From the NCBI GenBank assembly GCA_019307645.1, contig JAFDJF010000116.1:1-7088 (forward strand): a stretch of 7,088 bases of DNA, read 5' to 3'. The notes beneath the pieces were generated by a model, which did no database searches, was not told the DNA's origin, and saw only the letters and a list, made by a program, of their open reading frames with translations. A program made the translations under genes and the position numbers. This DNA is from Deltaproteobacteria bacterium. Its GTDB lineage: Bacteria; Desulfobacterota; DSM-4660; Desulfatiglandales; Desulfatiglandaceae. Below are positions 1 through 6,681 of the stretch, piece after piece. Within the stretch, counting starts at the first letter, position 1, and each line of letters opens with the position of its first letter.

Positions 1-356
1 TTGATGTGATGCCTACCATTGCAGGTATTGCTGCAATGCCGGCTTTAAATACGACTCTGGGGAGAAATTTGTTTGATACCGGATATGACTCCCGGCGTTA
101 CGCCTTTATTGAAAGTAGGCGCGGACCCATACCGATAATCGGACTGGTCAGTGACAGTTTCTATTTGGAGATGAATGCGGATGGGACGGGAATAGAGCTC
201 CACGAATACTACTCAGACACACCCAAAACAGATGTGGGAAACCAATATCCCGATAAAAAGAGAGAAATGGCGCAGCTTTGTAGAGGCCTTTTTGAAACCT
301 CGAAATATCTAATGTACAACAATGCACCTTTGTCTCATTCACAATGCAAATATTGA
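1..356 (+). CDS. Sulfatase / LTA-synthase-like membrane enzyme, C-terminal fragment
   Basis: This is the 3' end of a gene that starts before the window. The reading frame enters at base 3 (Asp codon) and runs 117 codons to TGA at 354-356. The segment DVMPTIAGIAAMPALNTTLGRNLFD matches in style the C-terminal part of the alkaline-phosphatase-superfamily sulfatases and lipoteichoic-acid-synthase-like phosphoglycerol transferases, where 'D-x-x-PT-x-x-x-LA' is followed by 'NTTLGR(D/N)L'. Later residues (RRYAFIESRRGPIPIIGLVSDSFYLEMNADG) fit the terminal strands of the same fold. The metal-binding and nucleophile residues lie upstream, so activity cannot be judged. Family members act on the periplasmic face of the inner membrane. 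The GTG at 6 and ATG at 9 are internal codons, not starts. The family is fairly certain; substrate and exact subfamily are not determinable. Confidence 0.75.
   Translation, partial: DVMPTIAGIAAMPALNTTLGRNLFDTGYDSRRYAFIESRRGPIPIIGLVSDSFYLEMNADGTGIELHEYYSDTPKTDVGNQYPDKKREMAQLCRGLFETSKYLMYNNAPLSHSQCKY
292..320 (+). promoter_or_regulatory. Candidate sigma70-type promoter before the small ORF and tctC
   Basis: TTGAAA (292-297) is followed after 17 bp by TACAAC (315-320), giving 5/6 and 4/6 matches to the -35 and -10 consensus. It lies inside the last codons of the sulfatase-like gene, with an expected start near 327. It would serve the small membrane ORF at 394 and tctC at 548. Matches of this quality arise by chance, and the gene could equally be read from an upstream promoter. 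Confidence 0.25.
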
Positions 357-393
357 TGGTTAGGATCAATGGCAACGTAAAGGAATGCATGGA

Positions 394-513
394 ATGAAAA
401 ATATATGGTTTAAAAAGGGCCTGCATCTGGCATTTTTTCTTGTCCTCAGCCTGCTGATAGCTGCACTGACTTTTACGGCAGTCGCTTTGGTGGAGCGTGC
501 GCTTACAGGATGA
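394..513 (+). CDS. Putative small single-span membrane protein (39 aa)
   Basis: ATG at 394 opens a 39-codon frame ending at TGA 511-513. It has a purine-rich ribosome binding site, AAAGGA at 379-384, nine bases upstream. An in-frame ATG at 385 is too close to that site. The predicted peptide begins MKNIWFKKGLH, with three lysines and one histidine, then has about 20 hydrophobic residues (LAFFLVLSLLIAALTFTAVALV) and ends ERALTG. This is a typical single transmembrane segment with a positive-inside N-terminus, or an uncleaved signal anchor. It sits 37 bp after the sulfatase-like gene and 34 bp before tctC, on the same strand, so co-transcription is plausible. I do not recognise a family. It could instead be the 5' remnant of a decayed gene. 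Confidence 0.4.
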   Translation: MKNIWFKKGLHLAFFLVLSLLIAALTFTAVALVERALTG

Positions 514-547
514 TGAGCAGTGGCCTTCAAGATTGACTGGCGTAAAA

Positions 548-1564
548 ATGATGAATTGGAAAATGATATGGATGTTTGTTTTCGCATTGGCATTTTTTAT
601 GCCGGCTATACCCGGGTGCGTGGATAAACAGGAACAGGGAAACATCAGTGAGACCGATGCGGCAAACATGGCTGCAGTCTTCCCGGACAGGGACATCCGG
701 ATGGTCTGCCCGCCAAAGCAGGGCGGCCTTTCCGATTTTATTACCAGGACACTGGCCGTGTACACGGAAAAGGAGATGGGCAAAGATATAATTGTGGAAA
801 ACCGTCCTGGTGCGGCCGGTGCCACCGGAATGCGGTTTGGGGCCAATGCCAGGCCGGACGGATACACGGTTACCTATGTTACGGTGGAGAGCACGATTCT
901 GAGACATCGCAAAGCGATTAATGAAACCGTCAGTTTTGAGGACTTTGAGCTCTTGGCCAGACTCAACTACGGGCCGGCATCTCTTTCCGTAAAAGCGGAT
1001 TCCCCATGGAAGACCTTCTCCGATTTTGTTGAATATGCAAGGACCCACCCAGGGGAAACATCCGTAGGCAATTCAGGGCATTATTCCATCTGGCATCTTG
1101 CATCAGCTGTAATGGCAGACAAATTAGGCATTAAGATAAGCTATCCGCCTTACGATGGAGCGGCTCCCTCGATTCAGGATCTGCTCGGTGGCCATTTAAA
1201 AGCGGTCGTTTCAAGTCCTGCGGAGGTGTCTAACTTTGTCAGGTCGGGGCAGTTAAGGCTCCTTGCCATATTTGGCGACGGGCGCGATTCCGGGTTTCCC
1301 GATGTCCCTACTGCCCAGGAGCTGGGATATAACATCGTTGTGGGTGCATGGGGGGGACTGGGTGTGCCCAAAGGAACCCCCAAGGCCATATGCAGTATTC
1401 TTTTAAGGAAATTCAAGGCCGGATTTGATAACCCTGAATTTCGTGAGAAATGCAAAAATCGTAGTGTACAGTTGGCCTGGCAGGATGGCCCGACCTTTAC
1501 CCGGTTTGCTGAAGATCAGGATAAAATATTCGGCCGGATACTCAGTTCACTCTTAATGGAGTAA
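548..1564 (+). CDS. tctC: TctC/Bug-family solute-binding lipoprotein of a tripartite tricarboxylate transporter
   Basis: This is the extracytoplasmic receptor of a TTT system. It binds a small organic anion and hands it to TctA/TctB. From ATG 548 the product is 338 aa. A basic start (MMNWK) and a hydrophobic core lead to Ile-Pro-Gly-Cys, with Cys24 (TGC at 617-619) as probable lipidation site. A polar linker of about 20 residues then precedes the domain. Bug-family signatures follow in order: FPDRDIRMVCPP and GGLSDFITR (about 45-67), VENRPGAAGATG and ARPDGYT (about 83-107), GNSGHYSIWHLA (about 174-185), FPDVPTAQELGY (about 250-261) and AWGGLGVPKGTP (about 267-278). Length is normal for the family plus the tether. 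A GTG at 497 extends the frame but would bury the signal peptide, so ATG 548 (or 551) is chosen; neither has a strong ribosome binding site. TctC receptors usually sit directly beside tctBA; here 367 bp intervene. Family is certain, ligand unknown. Confidence 0.93.
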   Translation: MMNWKMIWMFVFALAFFMPAIPGCVDKQEQGNISETDAANMAAVFPDRDIRMVCPPKQGGLSDFITRTLAVYTEKEMGKDIIVENRPGAAGATGMRFGANARPDGYTVTYVTVESTILRHRKAINETVSFEDFELLARLNYGPASLSVKADSPWKTFSDFVEYARTHPGETSVGNSGHYSIWHLASAVMADKLGIKISYPPYDGAAPSIQDLLGGHLKAVVSSPAEVSNFVRSGQLRLLAIFGDGRDSGFPDVPTAQELGYNIVVGAWGGLGVPKGTPKAICSILLRKFKAGFDNPEFREKCKNRSVQLAWQDGPTFTRFAEDQDKIFGRILSSLLME

Positions 1565-1641
1565 GGCACACGGAAGAAAATAATTAGCCCAATTAGCATC
1601 CCGACTTTGGTTTCACCCCGGAGGGGTGTGTGTGGCCGCAT

Positions 1642-1853
1642 GGCCTTCATAAGTGATCTCAAGTGCCTAAAGTGAACTAAAGTGAGCTAAAGTTGTGGTG
1701 CGCTTCGCGATCGATTTTAATATAGTTCAGACTGTTCCCTCTAATTGACAGATTGTGAAGCATCCATTTTATTTTCTTTAACAAATGGCTGCGCGTTAAG
1801 CGCACTCCTAAACTTTAGATCACTTTAGTTCACTTTAGATCACTATGCAGGTC
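1642..1853. repeat. Palindromic element with 10-bp-phased CTAAAGT units
   Basis: The left arm (about 1642-1705) and right arm (about 1798-1853) are imperfect reverse complements. Both carry GTGATCT, then CTAAAGTGAACTAAAGTGA, and finish at TGCGCTT toward the centre. The left arm has a 7-bp deletion or insertion relative to the right and scattered mismatches. CTAAAGT recurs exactly every 10 bp in the left arm (1667, 1677, 1687, plus a variant CTCAAGT at 1658). ACTTTAG recurs every 10 bp in the right arm (1812, 1822, 1832). The roughly 92-bp centre holds a smaller CCATTT/AAATGG stem (1764-1769 with 1783-1788) and a GCGC-5-GCGC stem (1791-1803). There is no coding capacity. It resembles a non-autonomous palindromic repeat (MITE or REP-like) or a multi-site protein-binding region. 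Confidence 0.75.
1745..1773 (+). promoter_or_regulatory. Candidate promoter inside the palindromic element, reading toward tctB
   Basis: A perfect TTGACA (1745-1750) is followed after 17 bp by TTTATT (1768-1773), a 4/6 match to the -10 consensus. An alternative TATTTT at 1770-1775 gives a 19-bp spacer. The start would be near 1780. The transcript would cross the right arm and the terminator at 1888-1908 before reaching tctB. Only the -35 box is strong. Confidence 0.3.
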
Positions 1854-1887
1854 CTATCAGGCACGGCAGAGCCATTATCCTCTGACC

Positions 1888-1908
1888 CCCGCAAAGCGGG
1901 AATTTTTT
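1888..1908 (+). terminator. Intrinsic (Rho-independent) terminator ahead of tctB
   Basis: CCCGC (1888-1892), a 3-base AAA loop and GCGGG (1896-1900) form a perfect GC-rich stem followed by AATTTTTT. This is a textbook terminator on the + strand. It lies 324 bp after the tctC stop and only 23 bp before the tctB ATG. It may end the tctC transcript, act as an attenuator for tctBA, or have come in with the neighbouring element. Confidence 0.7.
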
Positions 1909-1931
1909 AAAGCCCAATAAACCCTATTTTC

Positions 1932-2441
1932 ATGAAAAATATACGTGATATGGTGATGGGGGTCGTGTTGATCTTGTTTGCCGCATTGATATACGGCCTG
2001 ACCCTTAAATTGCCCGGCAGCCCATCGCCGGAGGGGCTTACCCCGGCTTCTTTCCCGAGGGTCCTTGCGATCATCATCGGCTGCCTGAGTACACTTCTCA
2101 TTATCAAGGGAGTACTTGGAAAAGACGACGAAAAAGCAGGGCCGACTGTTGGCCCTCTATTCAAGAAGATGGTCATCTTTTTTTTTGTGATAATGAGTTA
2201 TATATGGCTCATGCCACGGATCGGTTATGCGGTGTCCACCTTTTCTTTTCTAATGATATCCGTCTCTTTGATAATGCCGCGGAGATCCGCGAGGGACTTT
2301 CTAAAAGGGTTTGGATTCGCCTTCTTTGCCACGGCTTTCGTTTATCTGATTTTTGGTATTTTTTTAAGGGTCCCCCTTATTGAGGGGCCTGTGGACCTGT
2401 TCCTGCGCTACCGCATCTTCGCACCCCTGGGAGTCGGCTGA
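1932..2441 (+). CDS. tctB: TctB-family small membrane subunit of the TTT transporter
   Basis: This is the small integral membrane partner of TctA, 169 aa, normal for the family. Hydrophobic segments lie near residues 7-25, 42-62, 79-95, 98-115 and 126-145, giving four or five spans. Family-like features are the loop GSPSPEGLTPASFPRVLA before the second span (TctB proteins typically have G-x-x-x-FPR-x-x-A there), 'RIGYAVSTFSFLMIS' in the middle, and an aromatic, leucine-rich end 'YLIFGIFLRVPLIEGP'. The stop codon TGA overlaps the tctA ATG by one base, indicating translational coupling. ATG 1932 has no evident Shine-Dalgarno sequence, and a terminator hairpin ends 23 bp before it, so expression control here is unclear. 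Recognition rests on topology, the FPR loop and position next to tctA. Confidence 0.88.
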   Translation: MKNIRDMVMGVVLILFAALIYGLTLKLPGSPSPEGLTPASFPRVLAIIIGCLSTLLIIKGVLGKDDEKAGPTVGPLFKKMVIFFFVIMSYIWLMPRIGYAVSTFSFLMISVSLIMPRRSARDFLKGFGFAFFATAFVYLIFGIFLRVPLIEGPVDLFLRYRIFAPLGVG

Positions 2442-3925
2442 TGGGAGAAGTTCTATCCGCATTGCAGACTCTCCTGACATTTAAAGTCATGATGCTCATG
2501 ATAAGCGGAATGCTTGCCGGCATATTGGCCGGGGCGCTTCCCGGGCTCACCGCGACCATGTCCGTTGCGCTTCTCGTACCCTTTACATACAGGATCGATC
2601 CCCCCCTTGCAGGACTTATGGTGCTTCTTGGTGTTTACGTGGGCGCCATGCACGGCGGTGCCATCAGTGCAATCCTTATCCATACGCCGGGTACGCCGGC
2701 GGCAGCTGCCACGTGCCTGGATGGTTATCCCCTGGCCCAAAAAGGGCGGGCGTCACTGGCCCTCAACCTGTCTGCCCTTGCCTCCACCGTGGGTGGCGTG
2801 TTCAGTGCCATGGTGTTGTGGGGACTTGCAGCGCCTATTGCCGGTTTTGCACTTGAATTCGGGCCATTTGAGATGTTCTGTCTGGCTGTGTTCGGGCTCA
2901 GCATCATTGCAGGTGTATCCGAAGGCTCAGTCATCAAAGGCTTTATAATGGGCGCCCTGGGCATGTTGTTTGCTGCTGCCGGCAGGAGTACCATCTTTGA
3001 TATTGACCGCATCAATTTTGGGATACCGGACCTGCCTGAATCCGGGTTGCGTTACATCCCGCTCATGATCGGTGTGTTTGCCATTACCGAGGTCCTGTCG
3101 CAAATCGAAACAAAGGGCGTGAACAGGCAGAAGTCCATTCGGTTAAAAAATGAATTTCCGAAGCTAAAACAGTTGAAACAGGTCGCCCCCGCACTTGGAA
3201 TCTCAAGCATCCTGGGGACCATTGTCGGGTCTATTCCCGGGGCAGGGGGTGACATCGCGGGATTTGTTTCTTACGATCAGACAAAAAAGTTTTCAAAACA
3301 CCCGGAGGAATTCGGAAAAGGTTCCATTGAAGGCATCACTGCGGCAGAATGCGCGAATAATGCGGTTACGGGAGGCGCTATGATCCCCATGCTGACTCTT
3401 GGAATCCCGGGAGATTCCGTTACCGCCGTACTGCTGGGCGCCATGGTAGTCTTAGGGCTTTGCCCCGGGCCGTCATTGTTTACACAGACCGACCCAGAAA
3501 TTAGCCGATTGCTGGCCGGATTGTTTATGGGGCTGCTGGTTGCGAACATCCTGATTCTTCCCTTGAGGTTGCTGGGTACGCCATTGTTTACCCGGGTCAT
3601 CGCGATATCACGCCACTATCTATGGCCGCTTGTGGTTGTTTTTTGCGTAGTTGGGTCATTTTCCATGACAAATACCATGATGGGCGTTTATATAATGCTC
3701 GTATTCGGTATCTTCGGATACATAATGAAAAGATTCGGGTTTCCTCCCGGCCCCCTGATTTTAGGCGTGATCCTGGGCCCAATCGCAGAGTCAAATCTGC
3801 ATCGAGCCTTGCTTATCAGCAATGGCCATATTGAGGGCATGTTTTCGCCCCTCGCATGTATCCTGCTCCTGGGCGCAGCTTCTTCGGTTGTTCTTCCCAT
3901 TATCCGTAAGGGGAGAGGGCGCTGA
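2441..3925 (+). CDS. tctA: TctA-family permease, large membrane subunit of the TTT transporter
   Basis: This is the channel-forming subunit of a secondary, ion-gradient-driven organic anion transporter, 494 aa against about 500 usual. Conserved blocks appear in order. GALPGLTATMSVALLVPFTY (31-50) contains the PGLT signature, and GGAISAILIHTPGTPAAAAT is followed by CLDGYPLAQKG (72-102). The second half repeats the pattern with GSIPGAGGDIAGFVSYDQTKK (263-283) and a long block from FGKGSIEGITAAECANNAVTGG through MLTLGIPGDSVTAVLLGA (291-334). About ten to twelve hydrophobic spans are visible. Both PG loops, thought in this family to shape the substrate site, are intact. The start overlaps the tctB stop (TGATG). 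No frameshift or damage is seen. Substrate could be citrate, another di- or tricarboxylate, or an aromatic acid; the sequence alone does not decide. Confidence 0.96.
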   Translation: MGEVLSALQTLLTFKVMMLMISGMLAGILAGALPGLTATMSVALLVPFTYRIDPPLAGLMVLLGVYVGAMHGGAISAILIHTPGTPAAAATCLDGYPLAQKGRASLALNLSALASTVGGVFSAMVLWGLAAPIAGFALEFGPFEMFCLAVFGLSIIAGVSEGSVIKGFIMGALGMLFAAAGRSTIFDIDRINFGIPDLPESGLRYIPLMIGVFAITEVLSQIETKGVNRQKSIRLKNEFPKLKQLKQVAPALGISSILGTIVGSIPGAGGDIAGFVSYDQTKKFSKHPEEFGKGSIEGITAAECANNAVTGGAMIPMLTLGIPGDSVTAVLLGAMVVLGLCPGPSLFTQTDPEISRLLAGLFMGLLVANILILPLRLLGTPLFTRVIAISRHYLWPLVVVFCVVGSFSMTNTMMGVYIMLVFGIFGYIMKRFGFPPGPLILGVILGPIAESNLHRALLISNGHIEGMFSPLACILLLGAASSVVLPIIRKGRGR

Positions 3926-4000
3926 ATCCTCAAAGTTATTAACTTAAGAGAATGCCCAATGAGTTTCACCGGGTATTAATTTTGCGTGTCAGGTTAAAAC

Positions 4001-4111
4001 CGAATAACGAATATCGATTACATGAATTCCGAATGACGAAGGAAGGAGTTTTTATCAATTATATAAAATAAATGTAGCGAAGCGATTCCATCCTTTGGCA
4101 CTCGTTATTCG
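4001..4111. repeat. Palindrome-ended 111-bp element between convergent genes
   Basis: CGAATAACGA (4001-4010) is matched by its perfect reverse complement TCGTTATTCG (4102-4111). Inside, GAAGGAAGGA (about 4039-4048) loosely pairs with TCCATCCTTT (4087-4096). The A/T-rich centre contains AATTATATAAAATAAA. The right end includes the stop codon (TTA at 4105-4107) and last coding bases of the minus-strand dikinase gene. No strong terminator is visible between the convergent genes; this element may take that role. Type and mobility are inferred only from its shape. Confidence 0.5.
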
Positions 4112-6666
4112 AGGATTGACAGGATGCCGTTAATTCCATCTACTCTCACGAATTGGCCGTCTTTTATTTTCCGGGTGATACCTTCCAGACCGACGACAGC
4201 GGGTACTCCATATTCTCTAGCCACAATCGCACAATGATTTAAAATACCGCCCATCTCAACTGCTACACCCGCTGCAGTGATAAAAAGGGGGGTCCAGCCA
4301 GGGTCTGTATTGTAGGCGATCAGAATTTCACCTTTCTGCAGTTTATTGAAATCTCTATGATCCCGGATTATCCTTGCCTTACCCTCTGCTACGCCGGGAG
4401 ACGCAATCGTGCATTCAAAGGTGTTATTTTCAGCCGCAGGTTGTGTTAACGCCACCGTAGACTGTCCATCATGCATAACATAATAGGGTGGGGAGAGATG
4501 TTGATCTTCAAAATATCTCTTCATTCTGTTTTCAACACGGGGCAGTATATCGCTGAGATCTTTTTTGCTCATAAGGACCGATCGGAGTTCATTTAATTTC
4601 AGGAAGAAAATGCCATTCTCTATTTTTTGAAGATCTTTCAAAAGGCCACTACTGTTGATTGCTAAAAGCAGTTTTCTGATGCGATAAAAAACCCGGTCCA
4701 GAGCAAAACGTAAGTCTTCTCGAAGGGCGAGGGATGACTTTGTCATCCTCACCAATATATAAAGAACCGGCGCAGTCATGATATTTCTGAGAAAACTCCC
4801 GCTCCGATGTCCAGTTTTCTGGCTGCCGTCATTTTTATTTTCGTCAGTCAGCGCTTTTATCAGCACTTTTACGAGGTCTAAAACCAATCCGGGTTTTTCT
4901 TCCCACCTCGGGTGTATGAAATCCCTGTTTGAAGATCTAAAACCGTACCGGTTGAGGAATCCTTTCAGCATCTTTGTCGCGTTGTGGTCCCGGTACTGCG
5001 TCTGCAGGATCATCCACCCTTCGTCTGTGTTTTTGAGGCTGAAAACTTTTCGGATTAATTCCTTGTCACAAGCCCGGCTGATTTCTATAAGTCGGTTCTG
5101 GATATGGAGAGTGACATTATTCGGGATTTTAGTTATCTGTTTCAAAACCCACGATTCACTTTTATCCGCAAATTTAGTTGCCAAATGGATGAGGAGCCAT
5201 GTGAATACAGTGGCATTCCCGTACCCCCATTGGTTGCGAATTTGCAGGCTGGACAGAAGTAACAAAAGTCTTTCCAACTCTTTTACATAGGACTCAGGAT
5301 CGCGGTTCTGATAGGATTCCTCATCAACGCTGTTCAATTGTTTTTCAATGTTTATCATGTGGCGTTTCAAGACCGGCACAGTTAAAAAAGGCAGCATGGA
5401 TAAGTCGGAAAATAACAGGGGTACACGATGCAACAAGCGCAGAACTTTGCTTATTTGAAAAGGAGTCTGTAGAATTTTTTCTCGGATAGAAGGGGGAAAA
5501 ACTTTTTTAATTTCACGAAATCGAAGAAAGTCCGGCAGAAGTCTCAACAGCCTGGAAACAGACTGGCAGCTAAGATACCCATACCCGTTTATGACCCTTA
5601 TGGTCCGTATCTCTGCCAGGTCGTCAAGCTTGAGTTTTAAAAGCGGTTCTTTAAACGTATACAAGTCCGACAACTCATCAAAAACAATAGAAGCCGTCAT
5701 CTCTGTCATACGGTCCGTCCACAAATCCTCGACAATTGACCTGGAATAAATATTTTCCGTTGATTCTCTGATGCAAACCTGTCGCTTCGGGGAACTGATC
5801 GGTCGTACCTGAACCAGGTATAGGGTATTGTTTTCGATGCACCATTCAATATCCAGCCCTTGTCCAAAAGCTTTTTCAGCCTTTTGGCCGATTTCCACCA
5901 GTGAATCAAGATGCTCTTTTTTGATTTCTGAGGTGTTTTCCATGGGGACGGGTTTAAATGAAACAATATCTTTTGTCAGGGGATTGATTTCCCAACGGGC
6001 CGGCATGGCACGGCCGGAGACAAGCTCCTCTCCAATACCTGCTATCGCCTCAATGACCGTCATGTTTGAGGCCTTGACAGGATGTCTGGTAAATAACACC
6101 CCGGAAAAGGCCGGATTCAACTGACGCTGAATAATAATCGATATTTGAGGTTCAGAAAAAAAGTGATTGTTTATTCTTCTGTATGAAACAGACCTATCTG
6201 TCCACCACGAAGCATAACATTCAAACACGGCGGCCCATATGTGCGGGTATTTGACGTTAAGGACGGTCGAGTACTGGCCGGCAAACGAGGTCTGGCTGTC
6301 ATCTTCACCCAATGCCGCTGACCGAACAGCATAAAGGATATCCGGAGCGTGGGCTTCTATTGATTCCAGAGCTTCGTCAAGTATGTTATTAAATTTCTGG
6401 TCCGGGGTTTGCGTTTTGAGCAGGTCCAGGACAAATGTATCCAGGTTTCTGGCGCCTTTGGATTCATTTTGTGCGACTTGTTTGATATCCGGCCACATGC
6501 CTGTTGATTTAATTAATCTCTGCAGGAACTCTACAGAAAGCAATATCCCGTCAGGCACATTGAAACCGAGATGCTTCAGTTCCTGAAGCCGAAGTCCCTT
6601 TTCACCAAAAGAGAATTTTGTCTCACCAACCCAGTCGGAAATTTTTATAATGTCCTTTTGTGTCAT
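4105..6666 (-). CDS. PEP-synthase / rifampin-phosphotransferase-like dikinase
   Basis: The predicted protein is cytosolic, 853 aa, with three parts. An N-terminal ATP-binding domain (about 1-300) carries GEKG with Lys23, the block AVRSAALGEDDSQTSFAGQ with Arg115, FSGVLFTRHP (about 187-196), and DIEW plus LVQVRPI with Glu274, Gln286 and Arg288. A divergent helical middle region (about 300-740) includes FLNRYGFRS and PRWEEKPG (about 570-593) and ALREDLRFALDR. A C-terminal swivelling domain has ASPGVAEGKARI, then GGILNHCAIVAREYGVPAVVG with candidate phospho-His811, and ends VRVDGINGILSILE. No PEP/pyruvate TIM barrel follows. That order and length match rifampin phosphotransferase (RPH), which moves the beta-phosphate of ATP through the histidine to a substrate held by the middle domain. 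The acceptor here is unknown and could be an antibiotic or a metabolite. AAAGGA seven bases upstream supports ATG 6666 over the TTG at 6669. The gene looks AT-richer than tctBA. It points toward tctA and is not co-transcribed with it. Confidence 0.87.
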   Translation of the reverse strand: MTQKDIIKISDWVGETKFSFGEKGLRLQELKHLGFNVPDGILLSVEFLQRLIKSTGMWPDIKQVAQNESKGARNLDTFVLDLLKTQTPDQKFNNILDEALESIEAHAPDILYAVRSAALGEDDSQTSFAGQYSTVLNVKYPHIWAAVFECYASWWTDRSVSYRRINNHFFSEPQISIIIQRQLNPAFSGVLFTRHPVKASNMTVIEAIAGIGEELVSGRAMPARWEINPLTKDIVSFKPVPMENTSEIKKEHLDSLVEIGQKAEKAFGQGLDIEWCIENNTLYLVQVRPISSPKRQVCIRESTENIYSRSIVEDLWTDRMTEMTASIVFDELSDLYTFKEPLLKLKLDDLAEIRTIRVINGYGYLSCQSVSRLLRLLPDFLRFREIKKVFPPSIREKILQTPFQISKVLRLLHRVPLLFSDLSMLPFLTVPVLKRHMINIEKQLNSVDEESYQNRDPESYVKELERLLLLLSSLQIRNQWGYGNATVFTWLLIHLATKFADKSESWVLKQITKIPNNVTLHIQNRLIEISRACDKELIRKVFSLKNTDEGWMILQTQYRDHNATKMLKGFLNRYGFRSSNRDFIHPRWEEKPGLVLDLVKVLIKALTDENKNDGSQKTGHRSGSFLRNIMTAPVLYILVRMTKSSLALREDLRFALDRVFYRIRKLLLAINSSGLLKDLQKIENGIFFLKLNELRSVLMSKKDLSDILPRVENRMKRYFEDQHLSPPYYVMHDGQSTVALTQPAAENNTFECTIASPGVAEGKARIIRDHRDFNKLQKGEILIAYNTDPGWTPLFITAAGVAVEMGGILNHCAIVAREYGVPAVVGLEGITRKIKDGQFVRVDGINGILSILE

Positions 6667-6673
6667 CAAATAA

Positions 6674-6679
6674 TCCTTT
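6674..6679 (-). promoter_or_regulatory. Ribosome binding site that fixes the dikinase start
   Basis: On the minus strand AAAGGA stands seven bases before ATG (6666-6664). The TTG one codon earlier would leave only four bases, so the ATG is preferred. Confidence 0.65.
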
Positions 6680-6681
6680 AT

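Larger units (their letters stand above)
1586..1918. repeat. Possible inserted segment bounded by 8-bp direct repeats (AGCCCAAT)
   Basis: AGCCCAAT is present at 1586-1593 and again at 1911-1918, bracketing the palindromic element and terminator. Taking out one copy and the DNA between would leave about 42 bp between tctC and tctB, a normal operon spacing. This is compatible with an insertion that duplicated its target, but an 8-bp match in short flanks can also arise by chance. The palindrome's ends do not coincide with the repeats. Confidence 0.3.
1565..1931. other. Gene-free 367-bp gap between tctC and tctB
   Basis: No frame longer than about a dozen codons with a plausible start is seen here. 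The gap holds a short hairpin at 1614-1628 (CACCCC, 3-nt loop, GGGGTG, no T tract) and a GGCC-4-GGCC stem at 1634-1645. It also holds the large palindromic element 1642-1853, a promoter-like pair inside it, and an intrinsic terminator at 1888-1908. The 8-mer AGCCCAAT occurs near both ends (1586-1593 and 1911-1918). Confidence 0.8.

Noticed and set aside
497..547. GTG at 497 as the tctC start
   Set aside because: It would add 17 residues with Asp and Glu ahead of the signal peptide and overlap the small ORF. The purine run before it is almost touching the codon.
148..867. Minus-strand open frame of 239 codons
   Set aside because: It overlaps the sulfatase-like end and tctC antisense, has no family signature, and its composition looks like the reverse of coding sequence.
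1614..1628. CACCCC/GGGGTG hairpin as the tctC terminator
   Set aside because: The stem is good but is followed by TGTGTGTGG rather than a T run; at most it could protect a 3' end.
1651..1844. CRISPR-like array from repeated CTAAAGT units
   Set aside because: Units are about 7 bp at 10-bp steps with no unique spacers of 25-40 bp, and the two halves are inverted rather than direct repeats.
3933..3945. AAGTTA-T-TAACTT palindrome as the tctA terminator
   Set aside because: The stem is A/T-rich, only 6 bp long with a one-base centre, and has no T tract after it.
4778..5290. Plus-strand open frame of 170 codons
   Set aside because: It lies wholly within the dikinase gene on the other strand. Its residues (many Ser, Arg, Phe, Leu) read like an antisense shadow, with no recognisable domain.
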